Shown piece after piece: positions 12,068 to 24,516 of a stretch of 64,000 nucleotides of DNA. The notes under the pieces were generated by a model. The model had not been told where the DNA came from and did not search any database. It saw only the letters and a program-made list of their open reading frames with translations. The translations under genes were made by a program, and so were the position numbers. The stretch lies in contig JAKUCV010001081.1 in NCBI GenBank assembly GCA_028386065.3, forward strand, positions 128,822-192,821. The letters run 5' to 3'. Source of the stretch: Turnera subulata (lineage: Eukaryota > Streptophyta > Magnoliopsida > Malpighiales > Passifloraceae). Positions within the stretch are counted from its first letter, which is position 1. The number at the start of each line of letters is the position of its first letter.

Positions 12068-12703
12068 CTTAGCCAACTCCTAGGTTTGATCATCCTAGGT
12101 TGGACTGAGATGAATTGATCCGTTGAGAGAGCTTTCCAGTCCTTTAATCAGACACCTGCATAGTAGAAAGAAACGAAATGGTAGGTTTTATACACTTGGG
12201 AACATCTCCAAAATGTGGCTCCAAAGTTCAAAATAGTCAGCACTTGCTTAGCAGACTCCTAGGTTTGATGATCCTAGGTTAGACAGAATCAAGTTGATCT
12301 ATTGTGAAACTTGTCTAGAACTTTAATCAAACACCTATAAAGTCAAAATAAGCTAGGTACCAGGTTTATAGATCATGGGAGTAGCTCCAAAAAATGGCCA
12401 CAACAGCTCACCAAGCTCATGGTGGGTGCCTCAACTACCTTGAAAGCGACATGTCATGGTGCTTTTCCAACAAGGCTATGCCACTTGCATGCACACCTAT
12501 TCCACTCATTCCAAACTCCAAAGATCTGATTTCATTATTTTGTTTAGGGGTTTGGGAGGTGGATTAAAATAATGTTAACCATAGTTTGTCATAATCAAAA
12601 TCAATTAAACTCATGGTTAGATAATTAAACTAAATCACCAATTAACACTAATTGGCCTATTAATTAAGTACTAATTGCACATGTTAATTACTTTAACCCA
12701 ACA
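12068..12703 (-). repeat. Copia LTR remnant (cut by the Athila insertion)
   Basis: It aligns at roughly 80 percent with the end of the copia LTR at 35116-36252, down to the shared end TTAACCCAACA. No polypurine tract follows 12703, so this end is more likely the outer edge of a 5' LTR than the inner edge of a 3' LTR. The first part is a direct duplication: text beginning ACTCCTAGGTTTGAT occurs at 12076 and again 179 bases later at 12255, but only once in the related LTR. Confidence 0.65.
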
Positions 12704-13468
12704 GGGTCTATTTACAGTGTTTAGGGGGACTACGGGTCATCCTAATAATCTAAGGGTAGGAATAAATCCCTAAATCTGACGGTTAAAAGTTAGGATTTAA
12801 TAAAAGAAGAAAAAACTAGAAAATTTCCGAAACTGGGAGACATGACCGCCGGAGCATGGAGGTCATCTTTACATGACCGCCAAGGCTTGGCGGTCATCTC
12901 TAAATGACCGCCAAGGCCTGGAGTTCTTCTTGACATGACCGCCACCGCCTGGGCAACTTTTCCTTTTTTTCGGACTTTTTCTCCTCTAATCCGATCACTA
13001 CTTGGTTTCCACGCCCTCTAGAATATTCTCTCACCTAGAAACACTCTAAACTTGTATCCCAATCCAATACTTTTCTTATTTATCAACTACACATCAAATT
13101 ATTCCTCTTTTCCAATAGAATTACCATAAAAACACAAAATAGGCAAAAGATAAATTTAATTCCAAAAATCTACGAAAATTAGAATTAAAATCAGCTGCAA
13201 GTAATATGTTTAAATGGGTTGCTACTGCTAGACAATCCATATTTTATTGGCCCAGGATTAATATTTGTTTCTAACCCAATGTTAAATAAATAATAAAGGG
13301 TAAAAATAAATAAAAAGAACTAAATAAATAATATATCCTTATTCTACCATATTAAATCACAAACATACTCATGCCATCAATCAAATCATCTCATCAATCA
13401 AAAATATAAACACATCCACAATTTAAAATAATAGAATAAATCATGGGTCAAATTTGGGTGTTCCCAAT
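12704..13468. other. Unassigned repeat-like stretch without a gene
   Basis: No coding signal is visible. It begins with a moderately GC-rich block containing the palindromic repeats listed at 12840-12955, followed by a T/C-rich block and then strongly AT-rich sequence. It could be the LTR or leader of an unrecognised retrotransposon, because it lies between copia fragments. Confidence 0.5.
12840..12955. repeat. Tandem palindromic repeats (ATGACCGCCA...TGGCGGTCAT)
   Basis: Four ATGACCGCC units are spaced about 33 bases apart (near 12842, 12874, 12904 and 12937). Three are followed by a reverse-complement arm. The second unit is an almost perfect hairpin, with arms of ten bases and a five-base loop. 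The other units have imperfect arms. Confidence 0.8.
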
Positions 13469-15116
13469 ATCTGCTAATTGATTGTCGATTTGGACAAAAT
13501 CAAGTATTATATCCTTCTTTAGCACGTGATCTCTAATAAAGCGATACCTAGTTTTAATGTGTTTAGTCCTTGAATGTTTAATCGGATTCTTAGTAAGATT
13601 TATGACACTTGAACTATCACACAAAAAGGCACATTATTGAATGTCAGACCATAATCAAGTAATGTCTGTTTCATCCAAAGAATTTATGCACAACAAGAAT
13701 CGGCAGCCACATATTCGGCTTCAGTGGTGGATGTTGCCACTGAATTTTGTTTCTTACTAGCCCATGAAACAAGAGATTGTCCCAAAAAATAACAAGTACC
13801 ACTGGTGCTTTTCTGATTAAGAATGCATCCAGAAAAGTCAGCATCAGAGTACCCAATTAATTCGAGCATATCAGCTCTAGGATATCAAAGTCCTAAGTAT
13901 GGAGTTCCTTTTAGATATTTGAAGAATTGTTTAATGGCACGCAAATGGGAATCCTTAGGACATGCTCAAAATTTAGCACATAGACAAACACTGAACATAA
14001 TATCGGCTCTAGTAGCAGTAAGGTAAAGGAGGCTTCCAATCATACGTCTGCAGGTCTTTATGTCCACATCTTTGTTTTTTTTGTCTTTGTCTAGTTTTAT
14101 TGATCTGCTCATAGGAGTTAGACTCGGTTTGGCACCATCCATGCCAAAACGTTTTAGTAACTCTTTGGTTTACTTTGCTTGGCTTATGAATATTCAATCA
14201 CTTTTTTGCTTGACTTGGAACCCAAGAAAGAAAGTTAATTCTCCCATCACGCCCATCTCGATTTCACTGTCCATCCGCTTTTGAAATTTTTTGCACAAAG
14301 AGTCATTAGTAGCACAAAATAGTATGTCATCCACATAAATTTGAACAATAATTAAATCATTCTTACAATGCTTCACAAAGAGGGTATAGTCGACCTTTCC
14401 TCTAGTAAAGCCTTGTGCGATTAAGAATGTATTTAACCTGTCATACCATGCTTCAAGCCATGTAGCGCCTTTTTCAACTTGAACACATGGTTGGTGTGTT
14501 CAAAGTCTTAAAATCCGGAAGGTTGCTCAACATACACTTCCTCCATGATAAATCCATTTAGGAAGGTACTTTTCACATCCATCTGGTAGAGCTTGAAGGA
14601 CTTGTGGGAGGCAAATGCCAAGAGCATTCTAATTGACTCGAGTCTTGCCACGAGAGCAAATATCTCATCAAAGTCAATTCCTTCATCTTGATTGTAGCCT
14701 TGAGCAACAAGTTTGGCTTTATTTCTTGTAATATTTCCAGCTTTATCCATCTTATTTTTGAACACCCTTTTTGAGCCAATCACAGGGTGATCATTTGGTC
14801 TCTCCACAAACTCCTATACATCACTTCTCTCAAATTGGTTTAGCTCTTCTTGCATAGCCGTAATCCAATTTTCAACATTTATGGCGTCAACAACATTCTT
14901 TGGTTCAATCTACGACAAGAATGCTTGATGAGACTTGACATTGTGGATGGATGAGCGAGTTAAGACTCCTTTTGATGGATCCCCTATGATTGCATATGTT
15001 GAAAGACCTTTTGGCACGTTCGATGCCAGAAGTAGTTGCACTTCACTGGATGGAGATTCTTACTCATGTTCATTAGTCTCATTAAATTGAGTTGGAATTT
15101 CAGCCCTGTTGTCTTC
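13469..15116 (-). pseudogene. Copia pol remnant: RT and RNase H part, Sirevirus-like
   Basis: Reading leftward from 15116: the integrase-RT linker (GDPSKGVLTRSS), then ENWITAMQEELNQFE and the RT text [29 protein letters not shown] and YVDDILFCATN. RNase H follows (DADFSGC, STTEAEYVAA), ending near 13469 before the usual C-terminus. Many stops and frameshifts are present. Copia of the same type is seen again at 34739-36252 (gag and 5' LTR), so both are probably halves of one element split by later insertions. The integrase part between them is gone. Confidence 0.8.
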
Positions 15117-15960
15117 TGTTAGTAATATGCCCAAAAGCCAATCAATGGATGATTGTAGTCATGTATACACATTAAGGTTATTCTAATAAATATGTTTATG
15201 AGATAAACGCTTGCACATATTTATAACCCTAGAATATTATATATTCTTAAATGTCCCTAGTCGATTATTATTATGGATGGGTTGTAATAATAAATTATGA
15301 CAAGAGTATGTTGAGAATTATATGAGATATGAATTCTACATACGGGTACAAGTTAGAGAACTTGTGGACTGGACCGACCCACATAAGAACCCTACATGGA
15401 ACGTTATATGATTGTCATTAGTGGTTCTTATATGTATTGTCCTTAGACCTGAGATCGTCAAAAACATGCATATGATATATAGGAATAATATGTTGATGTA
15501 AATATTAAGCTCCTCTTGTGTTGACTTCCATGATAAGCACTCATCATTGCTTAGATCAATACTTGGTAGGTTTTGCCAAAGCAAGGTGCAAATATTTGTC
15601 CTAGCAAGGTGCGACGGGATAATTGTAATATCCGAACTGCTTGTTATGGGTTGAACTTAACTAGGTCATCTCAATAGGATTGAGGACTTAGAGGCAAGGA
15701 GTTGAGCTAAGTCTATGAGATAGACAAGAATAAGTGTTGTTCACTCAACTATCCAAGAGTTTGATGAGATGTAATTGACAAAAGTTGTCTACCTAAATAA
15801 CTACGATATAAGTGATCAGCCAAAGCTGACTTATCTTGTTGTGAAATATGGATCTTGGCCTACTTATAATTATCTTGATTTATATAATAGGGGCATCAAT
15901 TAATAAAATTCCTTATTAAGTGATCTTATGTATACATGACTCTTATTTGTGTGATTTGAT
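15117..15960 (+). repeat. 5' LTR of the plus-strand copia element (right edge uncertain)
   Basis: The first 293 bp are repeated at 19942-20234 with few differences, which proves the LTR. The inner boundary cannot be fixed because the other copy is truncated and no clear primer site is visible before the gag start at 15979. The LTR therefore ends somewhere between about 15410 and 15970. Confidence 0.65.
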
Positions 15961-15978
15961 CAATGTTGTAGAGTTATC

Positions 15979-18900
15979 ATGGCACAAAACACTAGTACAC
16001 AATCTCTGCGATCCGTCCTTGAGAAGGACAAGCTGAATGGGAATAGTTTCCTAAAGTGGCATCGCATTTTGAGGATAGTCCTCAAACAAGAAAAGTTGTA
16101 TGTCCTTGAAGGGCCTGTACCTAATGTACTGGCGCCTAATGCTCCTAGGGCAGAAACAGATGCTTACAAGAAGCATGTTGATAATGCGTTGGATGTTGCA
16201 TGCCTTATGCTAATTACCATGGACTCTGAGCTTCAGAAGCTACATGAGAACATGGGGGCGTTCGATATGATCGAACACCTGAAAATGCTTTTTGAAGAGC
16301 AAGCTAGGCATGAGAGGTATGAGACCTCTAAGGCATTGTTCCAATGCAAGATGGCTGAGTCATCACCAATGAGACCTCATGTGCTCAAAATGATTGGATA
16401 CATTGAGAGCCTTGAGGGTCTAGGTTTTCCTTTGTAAAAGAAGTTGGCTGTTGATCTAGTCCTGCAATTGTTGCCGGATAGTTACAGCCAATTTGTCATG
16501 AATTTCAATATGAATCATCTTGACAACTCCTTGTCTGAGTTGCTTAACATGTTGGGAGCAGTTGAGCAAAAAATGAAGGCAAACAAATCCAACAACATTT
16601 TTATGGTTGGAAAAGGCAAAGGAAAGGGTAAAGCCAAGTTTTAGAAGAAGAAGAAATGTGCCAAAAAGTTTGGCGCATGTGCTTCTTCTTATTCCCATGT
16701 GCTGAAACCCAAAGGTGGTATTGCAAAGGAAGGACAATGTTTCCATTGCAACAAACTTGGCCATTGGAAACGCAACTGCCCTGTTTACCTTGATGAGGTG
16801 AAGAAACAGAAGGGAAGTAAGACTTCCACTTCAGGTATTTTTGCTATAGAAGCTAATATCTCTATCTCTGCATCCTGGGTATTAGATATCGGATGTGGTT
16901 CTCACATTTGTGTAAATGTGCAGAAACTGAGAAAGAGTAGAAGAATAGGAAAGGGAGAGATAGACCTACGCGTTGGAAATGGAGCAAGAGTTGCTGCATT
17001 AGCCGTAGGGACTTACCATCTATCTTTACCGAGTGGTTTGGTTTTGGAACTTGATGATTGCTATTATGTACCTACTATAAGCAGGAATTTGATTTCTGTC
17101 TCTTGTCTGGACAAGAAAAGTTTTTCATTTGTAATAAAGAACAATTGTTGTTCTATTTATTTCAATGATATTTATTATGGTGGTGTATATTTAAGCAATG
17201 GTTTGTATGTTCTAAACCTTGAAACACCAATCTATAACATTAATACGAAGAAGGTTAGATTAAACGATTCTAATGAAACCTATCTCTGGCATTGTTGATT
17301 GGGCCATATAAACGAGACTCGTATTTCTAAACTCCATAAAGATGGACTTTTAGACTCATTTGATTTTGAATCATATGAGACATGTGAGTCATGTTTATTA
17401 GGCAAAATGACGAAGGCTCCTTTTGCTGGTAAAGGTGAAAGAGCTTCGGACTTGTTAGGTCTTATACATTCTCATGTATGCGGACCTATGTCAACAAAGG
17501 CTAGAGGTGGTTTTCAGTACTTCATTACATTTACTGATGATTACAGTAGATATGGCTATGTGTATCTTATGAAACACAAGTCAGAATCCTTTGAAAAGTT
17601 CAAATAATTCAAGAGTGAAGTACAGAATCAACTCAGCAAGAGTATTAAAATGCTTCGATCTGATCGAGGAGGTGAATACTTAGACCGAGATTTTCTTGAT
17701 CATCTAAAGCAATGTGGTATTGTATCACAGCTTACTCCACCAGGTACGCCTCAATGGAAAGGTGTATCTGAAAGGAGGAATAGAACTTTGTTAGACATGG
17801 TTCGTTCTATGATGAGTCAAGCTGACCTTCCTTCTTCATTTTGGGGACATGCATTATTAAGTGCTGCCTTTACACTTAACCGTGTTCCATCTAAATCGGT
17901 TGAAAAGACACCATATGAGATATGGACAGGGAAGCGTCCTAATTTGTCTTTTATGAGGATCTGGGGTTGTGAGGCTTTCGTGCGACGAGAAGAATCAGAT
18001 AAAATCGGCCCTATATCCGTCAAGTGCCTCTTTGTTGGATATCCTAAGGAAACTAAAGGAAATTATTTCTATAATCCCACAGAGCACAAAGTGTTTGTTG
18101 CTCGTACTGCTATTTTTCTAGAAAGAGAATTCATTTCTAGAAAGATCAGTGGGAGAAAAATAGAACTCGAAGAAGTTCGAGGTATAGAGGCTGAGATGGA
18201 ACAAGGACAGGAACCACAAGATGTTGTGGGTGAAAAACCTGTGCCTGTAATACATGGACTACGTAGGTCTGATAGGATTCGGCATGAGCCTGAGAAATAT
18301 GGATTTCTTATGACTCATACTGGAGACGTGATGCTCATAGAAGAGGATGAGCCCACTTCCTATCAGCAGGCTATTACGGGTCCAGACTCTAAGAAGTGGC
18401 TAGAAGCCATGAATTCGGAGATGGAATCCATGTATGAAAACAAGGTATGGACTTTGGTTGATCCACCTGAAGGGGTAAAACCTATTGGGTGCAAGTGGGT
18501 CTTTAAGAAAAAGACCGACATGGATGGTAATGTGATTACCTTTAAAGGGCGATTGGTTGCGAAAGGTTTTAAGCAAGTTCATGGTATTGACTATGATGAA
18601 ACTTTCTCACCAGTTGCCATGGTTAAATCCATCAGGATCTATTGGCAATAGCAGCATACCATAATTATGAGATATGGCAAATGGATGTCAAAACCGCTTT
18701 CCTTAATGGAAATCTTTTAGAGGATGTGTACATGACACAACCTGAAGGTTTTGTCACTCCAGAAAATGCTAACAAGGTGTGCAAGTTGCAAAGATCCATT
18801 TATGGATTAAAGCAAACTTCTAGGAGTTGGAATCTTCATTTGATGAAGTAATCAAACAGGTTGGTTTCATTAAAAATGAAGATGAGCCATGTGTTTACAA

Positions 18901-19867
18901 GAAGGTTAGTGGGAGCACTATTGTTTTCTTGTTATTGTATGTTGATGACATTCTTCTCATTGCGAATGATATTCCAACACTACAGTCTGTAAAGACTTGG
19001 TTAGGAAAGAATTTCTCAATGAAGGACTTAGGAGAAGCTGCCTACGTGCTAGGTATAAAGATCTATAGAGATAGATCCAAAAGGCTTCTTGGGCTAAGTC
19101 AAAGTACATATATTGATAAGGTGCTAAAGAGGTTTAGCATGCAAGATTCCAAGAAAGGTTTCTTGCCCATGTCACATGGCATATCTCTCTCAAGGAATCA
19201 ATGTCCTAGTACATCTAAGGAGAGAGAGCGGATGAGTAAAAACCCTTATGCATCTGCAATAGGATCTATCATGTATGCCATGCTATGTACTCGACCGTAT
19301 GTCGCATATGCTTTGAGTGCCACAAGCAGATATCAATCTAATCCCGGTGAAAGTCACTGGACAGCGGTTAAGAACATCCTTAAGTACTTGAGAAGGACTA
19401 AGGATGCATTCTTTGTATATGGAGGCGTTGATGAGCTTGTTGTAAAGGGTTACATAGATGCTAGCTTCCAAACTGACAGGGATGACTTTAGATCGCAGTC
19501 AGGTTATGTGTTTTGTCTTGGAGGTGGTGCTGTATACCGGAAGAGTTCAAAGCAAGAGACAGTTGCTGACTCTACAACCGAGGCTGAGTACATTGCTGCC
19601 TCAGATGCGGCGAAAGAAGCTGTTTGGATCAAGAAGTTCGTAACTGAACTTGGGGTGGTTCCGAACATTCACAGTCCGATTGAGCTCTATTGTGACAACA
19701 ATGGGACAATCGCACAGGCTCAGGAACCTAGATACCACCAAAGATCCAAACATATACTTCGATGCTATCATCTTATTAGAGAGATCATAGATAGAGGCGA
19801 TGTCAGGCTGTGCCGAGTTCCTTTTGAGAACAATGTAGTAGATCCTTTCACTAAGCCACTCACATAG
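15979..19867 (+). pseudogene. Copia gag-pol polyprotein with stops and frameshifts
   Basis: The polyprotein starts at ATG 15979 (MAQNTSTQSLRSVLEKDKLN). In order it has copia gag core, CCHC knuckle (CFHCNKLGHWKRNC, about 16738-16779), protease motif, integrase (LGHINET, CESCLLGK, TDDYSRYGY, GVSERRNRT), RT (YVDDILLIAND) and RNase H (STTEAEYIAASDAA). It ends at 19867 (DPFTKPLT). In-frame stops occur at about 16435, 16642, 17296 and 17605, and frameshifts at about 18640 and 18830. The protease motif reads LDIGCGSH where D-S/T-G is expected. Apart from these lesions the order and length are complete, so the copy is only moderately old. Confidence 0.9.
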
Positions 19868-19929
19868 CAGAAGCATGATGTTCATTGCACATCCATTGGT
19901 ATTAGATACATGCATGATTGGCTTTAGTG

Positions 19930-19941
19930 CAAGTGGGAGAT
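19930..19941 (+). other. Polypurine tract of the plus-strand copia element
   Basis: CAAGTGGGAGATT immediately precedes the LTR start TGTTAG at 19942, the usual arrangement in this type of copia element. Confidence 0.8.
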
Positions 19942-20234
19942 TGTTAGTAATATGCCCAAAAGCCAATCAATGGATGATTGTAGTCATGTATATACATTAA
20001 GATTATTCCAATAAATAAGTTTATGAGATAAATGCTTGCACATGTTTATAACCCTAGAATATTATATATTCTTAAATGTCCCTAGTCGATTATTATTATG
20101 GATGGGTTGTAATAATAAATTAAGACTAGCGTATGTTGAGAATTATATGAGATATGAATTCTACATACAGGTACAAGTTAGAGAACTTATGGACTGGACC
20201 GACCCACATAAGAACCCTACATGGAACGTTATAT
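19942..20234 (+). repeat. 3' LTR of the plus-strand copia element, truncated
   Basis: It matches 15117-15409 closely, then stops at CATGGAACGTTATATG, where the next base starts Athila LTR text (TTTACTTGATGAATTC). The rest of the LTR is missing. Confidence 0.88.
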
Positions 20235-22612
20235 GTTTACTTGATGAATTCTTGTGAGATTTTGATGATTTGCTTTTTTACTATGATGAACTAATTCTCT
20301 AACCCAGGATTAGGGATGTAGCCAATTACTTCTATGGATTTATCATATATGGTTTGATGTTTATTCAATTGATTGTGTTGATTGTTCAGTCTATGTGTGC
20401 CGAATTTACTTATTTACCTTGGACTGATTCTTATTGATTGCAACATGCGAGAGCTGCGTGATTTATATGATGATACCTAGAAGAACATAGTTGATTGATG
20501 CTAAAATATGCGAGAGCTGACAGTTTCTTAGAGCTTTATTGATTTTTTTTCTTTGAGAATCAAATTAATTTCATTTCAAAACTGAGTTAGAGTGACCCTA
20601 ACAATATGTACAACTTGTACAACAAAGAGCCAAAGGTTGACAGCAACAAGCAAACAGGCTTTTAACATGAGCCTGCAAAACAAATACACCAAAATTTACA
20701 TAGTGCTTGTGTTTCAACAGATAAGCTATGAGGCTTTAAAGTTGTTAGACCACTAAAACGGAACTTCAAGTCAGAACATATGTCAGCAACTATAGCTTTA
20801 GGACTACGATGATAATGGTTGAAATGCCGATTATTTCATTCTCTCCGCAAGTGGTAGATGCAGGCACACCAAGCAAGCCTTAAAAACATTGCTTGAATAC
20901 TCCTTTTCTGCAGAAATCTCTTAACCCACTAAAATTCAGCTTTCCAAGCTCCAGTACTCCGAGTTGCACAGAGCTAAGACACGAGACCAAACCGCTGTAG
21001 AGAAAGGACACTCAAAGAATAGGTGGTCTCTAGTTTCCTCGTTGTGAGGACAGAATATGCAAGAAGCATCTGCAATGATCCCCAATTGCTGAGCCTATTA
21101 CGTGTTGACAATCTATCAAGTATAGCAAGCCAAGCAACAAAACTATGCTTGGGAATACAACCTGCAGACCAAAGCAACTTATACCAATCTACTCGGGTGC
21201 GTTTAGCACGAATGAATTCCCATGCACTACTTACAAAGTATACACCCGAAGCAGTAAGAGTCCATTGGACAGAATTAGGAACAGAGGAAGGCACAATATT
21301 AGTGACAGCAATTTGTTCTAGTTGCGAAATAATTGGTAGGCGACAAGAAGGCCAATTCCAAGTGCCATTAGAAATTAACATACTCACCTTAGCTTGAAAA
21401 GGAATTTTGGAGCTAGGGAGCGTTGATGCAGGAACTATAGAATGCAGAACACCACTGGGATGCCAATAATCCCACCAAATAAAGGTAGCACAACCATTAC
21501 CTATAGAGTGATGAAAAGCTGATGCAAAAATAGGCCTCAATTTCTGTACTTTGCGTAAACTGCAGGAGCAAGCAGCAGGAGTAGGAATGCTCCAAATACT
21601 TCTACCTTTGAGAACGTAAGCATAAGTCCAAGCCACCCACAGTGAGCCAGCACGCATCAATAAATTCCAAAGGTTTTGAGCTATACAAGCTTGATTCCAT
21701 TCTTTGAGTTTTTTTAGACCAAGTCCACCTTCTTGTTTCGGAAAGGTGAGTTCAGACCAAGCTACCTTAGCTTTCCGAGCATTAACACTGGTTCCAGTCC
21801 ATAAAAACGAAGCACAAAGTTTCTTTACCTCTTTAAGGACTTTAGAAGGGAGAATGAAGATGTTGGGCCAATAATTTTGAATACTAAACAGAACAGAGAT
21901 GACCAATTGGAGTTTTCCAGGAAAGGAAAGGAATTTGGAGCTCTAAGAATTAATTCGAGCCACAATTTTATAAATCAAGGGCTGACAGTGAGCATAAGAA
22001 AGTTGCCCATAGATGAGAGGCACTCCGAGACATTTGACTGGCAGGGCACCAAGTTTAAAGCCACAAACTTGGATAAATTGTTGCATATCTAATTCAAGCA
22101 TTCCAGCCAAGAATGCCTCACTCTTTGCTGGATTGAATCGGAGGCCTAAAAGAAGATAGAACTCTTGAAAGATATGATTAACAGCCAAGAGCTGAGGATT
22201 AAGACATTAGAAACAATTGCCCACAATCACACATCAACATAGATATCGATTCCACGCATAATAAACCTAGATAGCAATTGCGTGAACCCCGATTTCCTAG
22301 ATTGCTTTAGATATTGATAGAACTTCACTTTAGATTAAGTCTGCGATTTTGTTTCTTTTTATTTGTTAGTTTCGACATCACCCTACACCATCTTTTATTT
22401 GATTTTCCTAGATAATTGTAAGTTGTGACATTAGGTAGTACTTATTTCCCTTGTTCCGTGGATCGACCTTGATTAGACTACTACACTACATAGTACACTG
22501 TGCGCTTGCAGTTAAAAATCGTTGCGTTTACTCGTGAGTTATTTGTGTGTCGTGTTGTGAATTGATCAAGAATTATAAATTTAAAAAAATCACTAGTAAA
22601 TAAAACGCATCA
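20235..22612 (+). repeat. 5' LTR remnant of the second Athila, interrupted by a LINE
   Basis: 20235-20542 and 22186-22612 align with the second half of the 3' LTR (from about 33913 to 34738) and end ACGCATCA. The first thousand or so bases of the LTR are missing at the fusion with copia. About 85 bp around the LINE insertion are also missing. Confidence 0.85.
20543..22185 (-). mobile_element. L1-type LINE fragment, 5'-truncated, inside the Athila LTR
   Basis: Read on the minus strand it starts in the reverse transcriptase thumb region (FNPAKSEAFLAG at about 22120). It continues through a zf-RVT-type domain (20974-21906; GGLGLKKLKEWNQA, SSAWEFI and KHSFVAWL) and ends in a short A tail, seen as T at 20543-20550. 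Truncation at the 5' end is normal for LINEs. One frameshift lies near 21910-21950. I see no certain target duplication. Confidence 0.85.
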
Positions 22613-22620
22613 AGCTTTTC

Positions 22621-22639
22621 TGGCGCCGTTGCCGGGGAA
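22621..22639 (+). other. Primer binding site of Athila (tRNA-Asp type)
   Basis: TGGCGCCGTTGCCGGGGAA lies eight bases after the LTR end. This is the well-known primer site of Athila/Tat gypsy elements, complementary to the 3' end of tRNA-Asp. Confidence 0.9.
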
Positions 22640-22779
22640 CAAACGGTTTGAGTACTATTGAGATTGCAGCTAGATTACTTTAGATTTTATTTTACGCATT
22701 AGTTTCTTTTTTATTTCTTTTTATTTTATTTAATCGATATTTGTTTTTCTTTTTTATATAGTGTTGTCGATTTTGGTTG

Positions 22780-24105
22780 ATGCCCAAGACGAGACGCGGT
22801 GCTTCATCGAGTCCAATTCCTGAGATCAATCCGGAGATCGAGAGAACATTACACAAGCAACTACGCGCGAACAAGCGAAAGCAGAAGCAAGTCGTAGAGC
22901 CTGTGGAGTTTATTCAAGACACTTAAATAGAAGAGGAAGCAGAAGTTGTAGCAGATAATTTCGAGACACTCATCTTGGCAGAAGAAGGAAACAAGACATT
23001 GCGTGACCACGCACCACCGAGTTTGGATATCGTGCAGTCGAGCATTGCAAGGCCAGCGATCAATGCCAACAATTTCAAACTGAAGACAGCACTCATTCAC
23101 ATGGTGCAACAAGAACAATTTGGAGGCTTGGATAATGAGAACCCGAATTAACATCTATAGACGTTTACGGAGATTTGTGATTTGATCAAGATCAATGGGG
23201 CGACTGATGATGCAATTCGACTTCTTTATTCCCGTTTTCTTTGCAAGGCAAGGCTAAGAAGTGGTTGAAGTCAGGAGAAGCTGGAACATACAAGACGTGG
23301 GAGAGCTTTCAAAGGCTTTTCTTGCCAAATATTATCCACCTGATAAAGCAGCACAAATCCGGAGCAAGATTACATCATTCACTCAATTTGATGGAGAAAG
23401 TTTTTGTGAAGCATGGGAACGTTACAAGGATCTTATTCAAGGATGCCCACAACATGGATTACCTGAATGGCTTGTAGTTCAATCATTCTTTAATGGTTTA
23501 AATGAGCCTTTGCGCATGAGTTTGGATGCAGCTTCAGGGGGGGCATTCATGGCGCACGCACCAGATGTGGCGTATCAGAAGTTGGAGACGATGGCGAGTA
23601 ATAGTTACCAGAGCTCTTCACGATCAAACAACAAGCGAGTAGCTGGAATTCTGGAAGTAGAGACAGTAACAATGCTTAGTTCGAAGCTAGATTCTTTGAG
23701 TCAGCAGGTGAAATCATATGTTGCTGCTGTTATGCCGAGTTCAATTTGTGATAATTGTGCAGGTGTTCAATGAATTGTCCTAACGGAGACGACTTGACGA
23801 TTGAGCAGATGAACTACATTCATCAACGCCAACAACAACGAGGACCCTATATCAACACATACAATCCGAAATGGAGGAATCATCCTAATTTCACATGGAG
23901 GGAGACCAACCCGAACCAGCAAGGCGGTTTTCAAAGAAACGATTATGGGCAGAAGAGTTCAAGCATGCAAATTCCGAAGAATCAAGACATGGATCTTACA
24001 TCTATGATGAAAGCCATAATGGAGACTCAACGTATGCAAACGGAAATGATGCAAAGGATTCAACAATCGGATGGCGAATATGGAGACACACTCGAAGACG
24101 CTTGA
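22780..24105 (+). pseudogene. Athila gag (broken)
   Basis: The start is ATG 22780 (MPKTRRGASSSPIPEI). Conserved gypsy gag text follows: INGATDDAIRL near 23200, QGKAKKWL at 23240, then in another frame AFLAKYYPP and ESFCEAWERYKDL with GLPEWLVVQSFFNGL. Near 23850 comes the Athila NTYNPKWRNHPNFTW motif. Stops occur near 22924, 23148 and 23771, and a frameshift lies near 23310. Gag would form the particle; no intact protein can be made. Confidence 0.85.
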
Positions 24106-24516
24106 GACGTAACTTGCACAGCAAGCAGAGGCGATTATGAGGACACCAGGAAACCTACCGGGACAGCCCACAGTCAATCCAAGAGAGCAAGTCAAGGCTA
24201 TAGCATTTAGAAGCGGCAAGCAATTAGATGATCCCTATCCACCTAAAGAAGATGAAGCTACACCATCATTAAGCAAGAAGAAGAAGATGAGCAACCGAAA
24301 GTAGAGAAGTAGTTACCTGAAAAGGGAGCAGAGGAGAAGAAGCAAGAGCAAGAGAAGTGGATTCCCGAGTGGAAGCTAGCGAAGCAGAAAAGAGAGCAAC
24401 CGAAAGAGATATGGCCTGAAGTCAAAGCTTATGAACCACCGGTTCCATTACCTCAGCGACTTCAGCAGGGCAAAAAAGGCAAACAATTTGGGAGATTTCT
24501 TGAACATTTAAAGAAA

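Larger units (their letters stand above)
15117..20234 (+). mobile_element. Ty1/copia retrotransposon, plus strand, 3' LTR truncated
   Basis: The 5' LTR begins TGTTAGTAATATGCCC at 15117 and the same sequence restarts at 19942 after a purine-rich tract. Gag-pol lies between. The element is inserted in the copia pol remnant ending at 15116. Its 3' LTR stops after 293 bp at 20234, where Athila LTR sequence starts in mid-LTR, so the end was lost by a deletion or recombination. The gag and pol text resemble abundant plant copia of the Tork/Angela kind, but the clade is not certain. Confidence 0.85.
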
